Positions 56,150 through 64,000 of a stretch of DNA of 64,000 nucleotides are shown here, one piece after another (positions within the stretch are counted from its first letter, which is position 1; each line of letters opens with the position of its first letter). Source of the DNA: Areca catechu. Taxonomy: Eukaryota; Streptophyta; Magnoliopsida; Arecales; Arecaceae. Below the pieces are notes generated by a model. It saw nothing but the letters and a program-made list of their open reading frames with translations. It was not told the DNA's origin and ran no database searches. The stretch is from the NCBI GenBank assembly GCA_021397845.1, contig CM038044.1, positions 57,387,851 to 57,451,850 on the forward strand, given 5' to 3'. The position numbers and the translations under genes were made by a program.

Positions 56150-57102
56150 TTGTAAAAACTCATGAGACAAAAAATCAGGCAGTGAATTTTCTTTGCCTTT
56201 GATGTATTCAATATCAAATTCAAAGACTGATAATAAAGCTTGCTATCTAGCAAATATATGTTTTGAAGCTAAATTTTTAACATCTTTTTTCAAAATAAAT
56301 TTTGTTGCTTTGCAATCAATTCGAAGTAAAAACTTTTGATTGAGTAAATCACTTTGAAACTTTGAAAAACATAAAATAATTGCTATATAACATCCTTCAT
56401 GATAGTAGAATACTTTTATTGATTATCATTCCAACTACCAGAAGTAAATTGAATTAATTGCTCTATTCTATCTTTCTTTTGTTTGAGAATGTCTCCGAAG
56501 CCTAGTTCAGATGCATCGGTTTCAACAATTTTGGAACCCTTTGGGTCTGGTAAATAGAGACATGGAAGACTCCTAACTTGGAATTTTATTTGTTTGATGA
56601 TGTTGGTATGCTCTTATGTCCAACTTGGAGCATTCTTTCTAAGTCTTTGATAAAGAGGTTTTGCTATAATTTTAAGATTTTTAATATGGTCAGAAATATA
56701 ATTGAGACTACCAAAAATCTTTGTAATTATTTTTTGTATAGGATTGTATTAGGGAATTCGTCAGCAAACTCTATTAACCTACTGATGGGTCTAATTATTT
56801 CTTGATTTAGATCATGACCTGGGAACCTAACTTTTGTATGGAATAAATTCATTTTTGATTGAGAAAGGACCAAACCATTTCTGATTACTAGATTCAGAAG
56901 GTCTGGTGGTGTTTGAAATATTATTCTAATGATTCAAAGAATATTAGGATATCATCAATATAAATAATAATAAATCTTGAGTATGGAGTAAAAACATCAT
57001 TCATGATTTTTTGGAATTCAGAAGGAGCATTTATAAGTCTAAAAGGCATTACATTCTATTCATACTATCTGAAGGGAATTGTGAATGTAGTTTTGTACTT
57101 AT
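56150..57102 (-). pseudogene. Viral reverse transcriptase end and RNase H (pararetrovirus pol)
   Basis: The catalytic YIDD of RT is at 56951-56962 on the minus strand, preceded by MPFRLINAPSEFQKIMNDVF. RNase H starts with ETDASELGFGDILKQK (first catalytic Asp, about 56510) followed by LIQFTSGSWN, and ends with a caulimovirid-type YIKGKENSLPDFL-like stretch around 56190. Stops near 57080, 56900-56830, 56400 and 56280 and several shifts are present. RNase H is directly followed by a different reading region, with no integrase domain, which separates it from gypsy pol. Confidence 0.8.
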
Positions 57103-57972
57103 TGTTGGGATATGTCGGTTCAAGCATAGATCAGCCATCGGATCAACCAGTCGAAGACACCTCTCCTGAACCATGCACCTCGAACCAAAGTGCCCGAAAG
57201 AAGCCGACCAGATAACGGACAAGCCGAAGCCGAAAGTCTCAACTTCGATCGAAGAGTCAGTCTTCAGCCCCTGCGGAAGACAAGGTTCTCAGCCTCAGCT
57301 GAAGACATGGTCTTCACGACTAGCTGAATACACAACCATCGGCCTATATCGAAGACATAATATTTAGCCTACACCGAAGACATAGCCTTCGGCCTACACC
57401 GAAGATGTGACCTTCGACATCAGCCATAAATACTGTCTCAAATTTAGCTACGAACACTTCCAAAGAACAAGCCTGAAGACAGATCTCTGATCTATCTCAA
57501 ATCTTGATGAACGTGGCAGATAATAGTTATCATCGACTCTCTAACTACTCAAAAGCATGACCATGACAAAATGACCACGTGGCCATTAATTCCAGTAGCA
57601 ACGTCTCCGGCCTGGCCAGAACTGTTTAATAACCATCCACGATTATGAACGGAGGGAAAGGAATTAACTCCTCCATCGTAACTACAGGAAAGAGATCGGA
57701 ACTACAGGCCGGATGAATCATTATAAATAATGGTAAGAGGGGACACTCCAGGTAAGGCACAACATAGTCTTGAAAATCTCAAAGTCATTTCCTCTCCATT
57801 TATCCTCCTCATAATTTTTTCCATTCTGTGGCTGTAGCTCGCCTCTGACTTAGGCATCAGAGTGTCCCCCACCGGAGTAGCTCTGGCTAGGAATTTGTTT
57901 TGTTGGTAAACTAGGAAGCGGGCCTGCAATCTAGTAGTTTCGCTCGATTAGAAGAGGGATTCTATGCCAACA
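57103..57972 (+). repeat. 5' LTR of Tat#2
   Basis: Starts TGTTGGGATATGTCGG and ends TTCTATGCCAACA. TATA-like ATTATAAATAATGG is at about 57720. At 57255-57425 it carries degenerate repeats of about 27 bases around TTCGGCCTACACCGAAGACA. The start is fixed by the change from viral RT to LTR; the end by TG...CA symmetry and the sequence following. Confidence 0.82.
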
Positions 57973-57974
57973 GA

Positions 57975-57994
57975 TTCGCGTGCCAGGTAGGGGA
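57975..57994 (+). other. Putative primer-binding site of Tat#2
   Basis: TTCGCGTGCCAGGTAGGGGA follows the LTR end by two bases. The GCGTGCCAGGTAGGGG wording is what I associate with Tat-like elements; I do not assign the tRNA, and the expected leading TGG is not present. Confidence 0.5.
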
Positions 57995-58056
57995 GCCGCT
58001 AAGCATCCATTTTTAAGCTCCCCTCTTTGAAGAAGGAGAAGGGTAAGAAATTCTTG

Positions 58057-59530
58057 ATGGCAAGAGGAAAGACTCATATCGACCTCAACAAGTCAAAGTC
58101 GTGTTCCATCATAGGAGGTGAGCCTCTGGTGGGGAAAGATATTCCACCTCCCACACTTGTCATGGGACAGCAGCAGTTCGAAACTCTCTTGAACTAGGTC
58201 AATACCCTCATGGCCATGGTTCAGGACTTCCAGGAGAAAGCTTTCCAGGTGGGGCATCTACCAGCCACCTCCAGAGATAGCTATTGATCCTGGAGGAAGA
58301 GAGCCCCTCGAGGAGAATCCACCCATCTTTCTCTCCATCCTCAACCCTCTCTTGAGGGCTGAAGTTCGAGAATGCCTGGGCTTGCTGATTCTTTGTGAAA
58401 GGGAAAAAGGCCTAGGCAAACTCCCTCTCCCTCCTCTGAAACTCCACTCCCGTGGAGAATCCGTCGAAGCAAGTTCTTCCGGATTACAATGGAAAATTCA
58501 AAGCCCTCGAATCGGAGGTTGCAAAGCTTCGGGAGTGAAGGGACCACAATGATCTAGTGGCATGTGAGCTATGCCCTCCTTACACTGACCATATCATCGC
58601 CGAAGTTGTTCCTCGGCATTTTAGGGTCCCCTAGATAGAGCCCTACGATGGCACCTCCGATCCATTTGATCACCTGGATAGTTTCAAAGCCCACATGATG
58701 ATCCAAGGACCTTCGAATATGATGTACTGCCCGCATTCCAGGCCACCTTAAAGAAAGCTGCTTGGATGTGGTACTCGAGCATTCGCCCATGTACCATCGA
58801 TTCTTTTTTCGAGCTAGAAAAATTGTTTGTCTAGCATTTCAAGACCTATCGCAAGACCCCCCGCAATACAGATCTGTTGTTCCTCCTTCATTAGAATGAA
58901 GGAGAAAGTTTATGAGATTACATCTCCAGATTTAATTCGGCCATGCTCAAGATCCCTGATCTCAAGAGCACGTGGCATGTCTGCCTTAAAAAAGGGGCTT
59001 CATACATCCAGGCTCACCTTTTCCCTGGACAAGAAGTTTCCTAAAAGCTATACTGAGCTCCTATCGAGAGCTCAGAAGTATGCCGATGCTGCAGAGCAAG
59101 CGGCAAACTGGCGGTTAGCTGAAAGGAAGCCCTCTTCAAAGAAGAAGAACAACAGGGGACAAGGCCCCTGCTCCCAACAACAACAACAAATATACTGACC
59201 GACGATGGAGTCCCCCCAGGCCCAGAGCATCGGGCTGAAGATTCGACTCCTATACCCCCCTCAACCTCCCTCGAGAAAAGATACTCTCGAAGATAGAAAA
59301 AGAAAACTATCTCCAATGGCCACATCCCATGAAGGCATCCTCTTCTCCAAGAAACAGGAACAAATACTATCGATTCCACCAGGATCACGGCCATAACACT
59401 GAAGAATGCATCTAGCTAAGAGATGCTATAGAGGATCTTAACAAGAGAGGTTATTTAAGGTTATATGTTGGTCGCCAAGGACCTCGGTCAGAAGCTATAG
59501 TTCCCTAGAGAGCCCCAGAAGTGTCTGAAC
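58057..59530 (+). pseudogene. Tat#2 gag
   Basis: ATG at 58057 opens MARGKTHIDLNKSKSCSIIG with a stop at 58198. The capsid domain is recognisable from about 58640: EPYDGTSDPFDHLDSFKAHM, then TLKKAAWMWYSSIRP, SRFNSAMLKIPDLKSTWHVC and LDKKFPKSYTELLSRAQKYA (retrotransposon gag family pattern). A Lys/Gln-rich tail follows. The C-terminal zinc-like motif is FHQDHGHNTEECI (about 59377-59415), then LRDAIEDLNKRGYLRLYVG. Many stops and shifts, especially 58198-58560 and 58720-58950, abolish the protein. It would have packaged element RNA. Confidence 0.82.
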
Positions 59531-59599
59531 TACCGAACCAGAGGCCCACCAACGGAGATGTAGGGATGATACACCGACCTAACAGCTAGAGAAGAGTCG

Positions 59600-60092
59600 A
59601 AGACAATGCCCCAAAGCGGCTCAAGGACAACAATGCTATTCTCTTCTCTAATGATGACCTCGCGGGGGTTCGACTCCCGCATGATGATCATGTTGTAATT
59701 TTGGCCATCGTGGCCAATTATGATGTAAAATGAATCTTGGTTGATAATAAAAACTCAGTCGATATCTTTTTGTGTGATGCATTCTCCCGGATGTGCCTGC
59801 CTAAAAACAAATTACGAAGATCTCCAATACCACTTACTGGATTTGGAGGCAACCAGGTCGATGTTGAGGGAGAAATAATACTACCTGTAACCCTCGGCAT
59901 CGAACCCTGATAGAAGACACTACCAATCAACTTCACGGTGGTCCGAACCCCTTCGACCTACAATGTGATTCTGGGATGGCTCACCCTGAGCAAATTTCGG
60001 GCCATAGTGTCAACTTTCTACCTCCTGGTATGTTTGCCCACCAGGAGTGGCATGGAGAGGCCAAAGGAGATCAGAGAATGGCACGACAGTGC
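59600..60092 (+). pseudogene. Tat#2 protease
   Basis: DDLAGVRLPHDDHVVILAIV leads to the active-site region ILVDNKNSVDIFLCDAFSRM (about 59730-59790), where the usual Asp-Asn-Gly-Ser reads Asp-Asn-Lys-Asn. LRRSPIPLTGFGGNQVDVEG and the flap-like TYNVILGWLTLSKFRAIVST follow. Stops at about 59732 and 59910 interrupt it. An aspartic protease would cleave the Gag-Pol chain; the Gly change makes activity unlikely. Confidence 0.8.
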
Positions 60093-61100
60093 TTGATGAT
60101 TCAAGACAAGCACTCCAACGATCCTACAACTTGGGATCAATTAGATATGAGAGACCCGATCGCAGACTCTGGTAAGCCCATGGAGAGAACCATCTCAGTT
60201 CCACTGACTGAAGAGGACCCCACCAGGGTCGTGCAGATCAGAAGTATGCTTGATGAGGAAACCAAAGCGGAGCTGATCTATTTCCTCAGAAATAATGCTG
60301 ATGTCTTCGCTTGGTCAGCTTCGAACATGCCAGGGATTCCAACCGAAGTGATTACTCATCGACTAGAAGTTGCTCCTGAATATAAGCCGGTCCGATAGAA
60401 GAAAAGGAGCTTTTCCCTTGAAAGATAGAAGGCAATAGATGAAGAAGTGAACAAGCTCCTCAAGGTAGGATTCATTCGAGAAGCTCATTATCCTGAATGG
60501 TTGGCCGATGTGGTTATGGTGAAGAAAGCTAATGGCAAGTGGAGGATCTGCATTGATTACACAGACCTCAACAAAGCCTGCCCAAAAGATAGCTTCCCTC
60601 TCCAAAAGATCGATTAACTGGTTGATGCCACCGCTGGTCACCAGCTATTAGGATTTATGGATGCATTCTCTAAATATAATCAAATCTGAATGAATCCCCA
60701 GGATGAGGAGAAGACGGCCTTCATCACAGACAAAGGTCTATATTGCTATAAAATGATGCCGTTTGGGCTCAAAAATGTCGAGGTGACATTTCAAAGGTTA
60801 ATTAATAAGGTGTTCAAAGAGAGTCTAGGAAAAAATATGAAGGCCTATGTTGATGACATGATCATCAAAAGCATTTTTAGAAAATATCACATTAAGGATC
60901 TGGGAGAATCGTTTGGTGCCCTGGGATGCCATCGCATGAAGTTAAGTCCAATAAAGTGTATCTTCGAGGTAACTTCGAGCAAGTTCTTGGGGTTCCTCGT
61001 TACCAAATGGGGGATTGAAGCAAAACTTGAGAAAATCCAGGCCCTTAAAGATATGAAGCATCCATCTTGCAAGAAGGAAGTACAATAGCTGACAGAAAGG
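60093..61100 (+). pseudogene. Tat#2 reverse transcriptase
   Basis: The linker TISVPLTEEDPTRVVQIRSM and NADVFAWSASNMPGIPTEVI precede the RT core: EVNKLLKVGFIREAHYPEWL, VMVKKANGKWRICIDYTDLN, LLGFMDAFSKYNQI (first catalytic Asp in MDAFS, about 60661), MMPFGLKNVEVTFQRLINKV and YVDDMIIKS with YVDD at 60846-60857. The thumb ends KHPSCKKEVQ. Stops occur at 60396, 60427, 60614, 60687 and 61086. The catalytic Asp residues are intact. Confidence 0.9.
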
Positions 61101-62165
61101 ATCGCTTCCTTAAGCAGATTCATCTCTCGGTCAGCCAAGAAATGCCTCCCTTTCTTCAAAATACTTCGACAATCTTGAGACTTCGAATGGACTGAAGACT
61201 GCCATATTGCTTTTGAAGAACTGAAGAAGTACTTGGAGACCCCACCTTTACTCTCTAAACCTCAAGAGAGGGAAGTACTCTACCTGTACCTTTCTGCTTC
61301 GGACGAAGCAGTCAGTTCGATCCTCGTTCGAAGAGAAGAAGATGGCTCCCACAAGTCAATCTACTACATCAGCAAAGTTTTGCACGATGCCGAAACAAGA
61401 TATTCAAAAATATAGAAGCTAATTTACTCTTTAATAATTGCATCAAAGTGACTACGGCCCGACTTCCACGCCCACGCCATCGTGGTGCTGACTAATCAGC
61501 CTCTTAAGGACGTTCTCTGATGCCCTGATACTTTAGGAAGAATATCCAAATAGGCTGTGAAGCTAAGTGAGTTCGACATCAGTTTCCAGCCCTGATCGGC
61601 TATGAAGGCCCAAGTGATGTCTGACTTCTTGGCGGAATGCACATGGAAGTCCGAAGATGAAGTGTGTCTGCTTGAAGATAAAGGAGACATTCCGAAGGAC
61701 ATGGAGTCTATTTGGGTACTCCATGTAGATGGGGCCTCCAACTACGTTGGATATGGAGCAGGCCTGACACTGGCTGAACCAGATGGGCATACAGTGGAGT
61801 ATGCACTCTGATTTTCCTTCCGTGCTTCGAACAACCAGGATGAATACGAAGCCCTACTTGCAAGACTTTGAATCGCCAGAAGCTTAGGGGTTCAGAGACT
61901 CCAAGCCTTTTCAAACTCCTATTTGGTGGTAAACCAGGTCAAGGGAGAATTTGAAGCTAGAGATGCTACCATGGTACAGTACCTGAAGAAGGTACAAGCC
62001 CTATCTTCTCAACTAGAGCTCTTCGAAAACATTCATGTTCCCCGATCGAAAAACTCCCAGGCGGATGCATTGTCTAGGCTCGCCACCATTACTCCGGAGT
62101 CTCTCAGTCGCACCTTCATTAAACATCTTGAAACCCAAGCATTGCAGAAGAAACTTTGAAGGTAC
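61101..62165 (+). pseudogene. Tat#2 RNase H and second RNase H
   Basis: The first RNase H has FEELKKYLETPPLLSKPQER, LYLSASDEAVSSILVRREED and YYISKVLHDAETRYSKI, then AIVVLTNQPLKDVL. The second reads VLHVDGASNYVGYGAGLTLA (first Asp, about 61720), SFRASNNQDEYEALLARL and VPRSKNSQADALSRLATI (about 62038-62090). Stops at about 61175, 61413, 61448, 61518, 61809 and 61868. Two RNase H regions in a row mark the Tat group. Confidence 0.85.
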
Positions 62166-63430
62166 ATCAAATCAAAATCGAGCCTAGCTGGATGATCCCA
62201 TCAAATTTTTGAATGAGGGCATATTGTCGAAAGAAAAAGTAGAGGCCGAAAAGATCCGTTGGATGGCATCCCAATATGTCATCTTAGACGGGACTCTCTA
62301 CAAAAGATCATTCTCTCAGCCTCTACTGAAATGCTTGGGACCATCAGACGCTGACTACGCTTTGAGGGAAGTCCATGAGGGAATATTTGGTGATCACCTG
62401 GGGGGCAGGTCTTTGGCATATAAGATAATACACCAAGGATACTTTTGGCCCTCCATTCAAAAAGATTCAGCCAGCTTTGTAAAAAAATGTGATCAGTGCC
62501 AGAGATACGCCAATATACAAAGACAACCAGCGAGTCATCTGACCCAGCTGATGGCACCCTGGCCTTTCGCCCAATGGTGCATGGATATCCTTGGCCCATT
62601 TCCACCGACGTCTGGGCAAAGAAAGTTGTTCCTTGTGAAAATCGACTACTTTACTAAGTGGGTCGAGGCCGAACCACTAGCTCATATCATAGAGGGCAAA
62701 GTCAAGAATTTTGTCAGGAATTCCATCATATTTCGGTTCAGAATTCCACATACAATTATCACTAACAACGGGAGGCAGTTCGATAATCCGAAGTTTAAAG
62801 ACTTCTGCTCTCGATACCATGTGCAACACAGGCTGACCTCCGTCACCCATTCGTAGTCTAATGGAGAAGCCGAAGTGACTAATCGGACCATTCTCCATGG
62901 CCTGAAGACGAGGTTATGCTACCAAAGGATTTTGGGCAGAAGAGCTGACCTCCATTCTTTGGGCATATAAGATGACCCCGAGAATGGCCACCAGTGAGTC
63001 TCCATTCAACTTAGCATATAGTACCGAAGCAGTCCTCCCTATCGAAGACTCTCTCCAATCTTTGAGAACTGACAAGTATGAAGAGCCAGAGAACTCCGAT
63101 CGCAGAAGAGTCAACTTGGATCTATTACCGAGCACTAGGCTCCAAGCCTAAATGAAAATGGTGACATATCAACAAAAAGTCATCAAATATTATAACTCCA
63201 GAGTAAAGGAGTAGATTTTTTGCACGGGGGACATGGTGCTATAAGAACTGAAGTATCCAGGCCGACGGAGCAAGGCAAGCTTTCTTCTAACTGGGAAGGA
63301 CCATACCAAGTTGAAGAAGTCATACGTCTAGGAACGTATCAACTCAAGACTCTGGATGGAATGTACAAAACCTTTGCAAGTACTATCAATAAACAAACCC
63401 ATGTACTTTTTATGAAAATCTGTTCAACTC
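62166..63430 (+). pseudogene. Tat#2 integrase
   Basis: A 215-codon open frame (62209-62856) contains the zinc domain (REVHEGIFGDHLGGRSLAYK, KKCDQCQRY) and the core: WCMDILGPFPP (first Asp, about 62581) and TIITNNGRQFDNPKF, where the second catalytic Asp is Asn (about 62767). The Glu region SNGEAEVTNRTIL lies after a TAG at 62854. The C-terminal part returns at 63220 with SSNWEGPYQVEEVIRLGTYQ. The region 62890-63200 is shifted but reads as integrase in pieces. The Asp to Asn change and the stops make it inactive. Confidence 0.88.
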
Positions 63431-63586
63431 TAAATAGCCCATTGCACCAGCAAAATGACAACGATTTCAATGGCCAAATTGAAAGAAGTAGCCAATGGTA
63501 TAAAGGTGAGTCTGATCCGCTCACCTTATCGGTATGCCCGATGAGCTCAACGGACAGCCCAATCAGGTTGCCAAATGATCAAAGGT

Positions 63587-63822
63587 GCAGGGATGGTTCA
63601 TGTAACTTACCCTACGGTGAATCCGAAGACATGCCGAGGTGGGCCTAACTAGCCTACCTTATACTAAAGAAGGTGCAAGGATGGTTCATATAATCTACCC
63701 TATGGTAAATTCGAAGACGCACTTGGGCGGGCTTAAACAGCTTACCTTAACCATAACAGGGATGCACAGGAATGGCTCAGATACCCTATCCTACGGTAAA
63801 TCCGAAGATGTGCTGAAGTGAA
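63587..63822 (+). repeat. Tandem repeat of about 89 bases in the Tat#2 3' region
   Basis: GGTTCATGTAACTTACCCTA at 63595, GGTTCATATAATCTACCCTA at 63683 and GGCTCAGATACCCTATCCTA at 63774 start successive units that continue CGGT(G/A)AATCCGAAGA. The two short ORFs over it are products of the repeat. Its place between integrase and the missing 3' LTR matches Tat architecture. Confidence 0.8.
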
Positions 63823-64000
63823 CCTGCATCACTCATCCTATCATTCATAAACATTTAATGAGATGGCTCAATTGACTCCATCCCATCAACAAATCTCTAA
63901 TGGCCCTGAAAAGCCTACACTTGGCAGCATCCTAAGGTACACCATTCACAGACCATTCATAGAGAGAGAAAGAAAGGGAAAGAAAGTTACTTTCTTCATT
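63823..64000 (+). other. Tat#2 3' untranslated region to the window edge
   Basis: No coding signal. It ends in GAGAGAGAAAGAAAGGGAAA followed by GTTACTTTCTTCATT. The 3' LTR start is not reached. Confidence 0.5.

Larger units (their letters stand above)
53570..57102 (-). mobile_element. Endogenous plant pararetrovirus (Caulimoviridae-like) fragment
   Basis: The minus strand carries, in order, the end of RT (57102-56570), RNase H (about 56530-56150), a degraded downstream reading region (about 55880-54800), a non-coding part with 45-base repeats (54546-54635) and a short tail with an 18-base repeat. There is no integrase and no LTR, as expected for plant pararetroviruses, which integrate passively. 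The RT and RNase H wording is caulimovirid rather than gypsy or copia. The genus is not settled; a florendovirus-like virus with an ORF after pol is one possibility. Upstream viral genes are cut off by Tat#2 at 57103. Stops and shifts throughout show it is an old, inactive copy. Confidence 0.75.
57103..64000 (+). mobile_element. Tat-type Ty3-gypsy element (Tat#2), 3' end outside the window
   Basis: 5' LTR 57103-57972, gag, protease, RT, RNase H, second RNase H, integrase and 3' tandem repeats in gypsy order, all on the + strand. The 3' LTR is not reached. It inserted into the pararetrovirus RT; the base pairs just before the LTR are CTTAT, which should recur after the 3' LTR. Every gene has stops, but long open pieces remain (215 codons of integrase, 140 of RT), so it is less decayed than Tat#1. 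Confidence 0.88.

Noticed and set aside
57003..57215. 70-codon ORF spanning 57003-57215
   Set aside because: It crosses the junction between the viral fragment and the Tat#2 LTR, so it cannot be an ancestral gene.

Overview
This window is flowering-plant nuclear DNA, most likely from a monocot, though that last point is only an impression. It consists almost entirely of LTR retrotransposons inserted into one another, plus one fragment of an endogenous plant pararetrovirus. The evidence for a plant is Ty1-copia and Ty3-gypsy elements with plant lineage features: initiator-Met-type primer-binding sites, a SIRE/Maximus-type copia with an extra 3' ORF, a Tat-type gypsy with a second RNase H, and a gypsy chromovirus with a C-terminal chromodomain. 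No convincing host gene, tRNA or rRNA was found. Nearly every coding region is broken by stops or frameshifts, so the ORFs are fossils.

The nesting can be read from target-site duplications (TSDs). The outer layer is a Tat-type gypsy element (Tat#1, + strand), seen at 3276-3670, 16532-18321 and probably 47973-49372. A truncated chromovirus abuts its left part (546-3275). A complete SIRE-type copia, SIRE(+), sits at 3671-16531 (TSD TTATG) and itself carries a solo copia LTR (11308-13110). A second, minus-strand copia, Copia B, spans 18322-47968. It contains a solo chromovirus LTR (20993-22448, TSD CAATC) and a complete minus-strand SIRE copy, SIRE(-), at 25855-45245 (TSD TAGGT). SIRE(-) is split by a pol-less chromovirus (34147-42074, TSD GTCTG), which is split by an LTR with a leftover primer-binding site (37240-38822). 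That makes five levels: Tat#1 > Copia B > SIRE(-) > chromovirus > LTR.

Right of the stack is a very AT-rich tract (49373-53565) interrupted by a solo SIRE LTR (50681-52265, TSD AAATA). Then comes a minus-strand pararetrovirus remnant (about 53570-57102) with reverse transcriptase and RNase H. A second Tat element (Tat#2, 57103 to beyond 64000, + strand) inserted into that remnant. It has LTR, gag, protease, RT, two RNase H regions, integrase and 3' tandem repeats, and it runs off the window.

The most unusual items are: (1) an intron-bearing coiled-coil gene cassette captured in the SIRE(-) leader and fused in frame to gag (42560-43690); (2) the pol-less chromovirus, which keeps only a long repetitive disordered ORF and its chromodomain; (3) a palindromic GAGTCGACTC-type module repeated in the LTRs and leaders of two unrelated copia families; (4) the pararetrovirus fragment lying against AT repeats.
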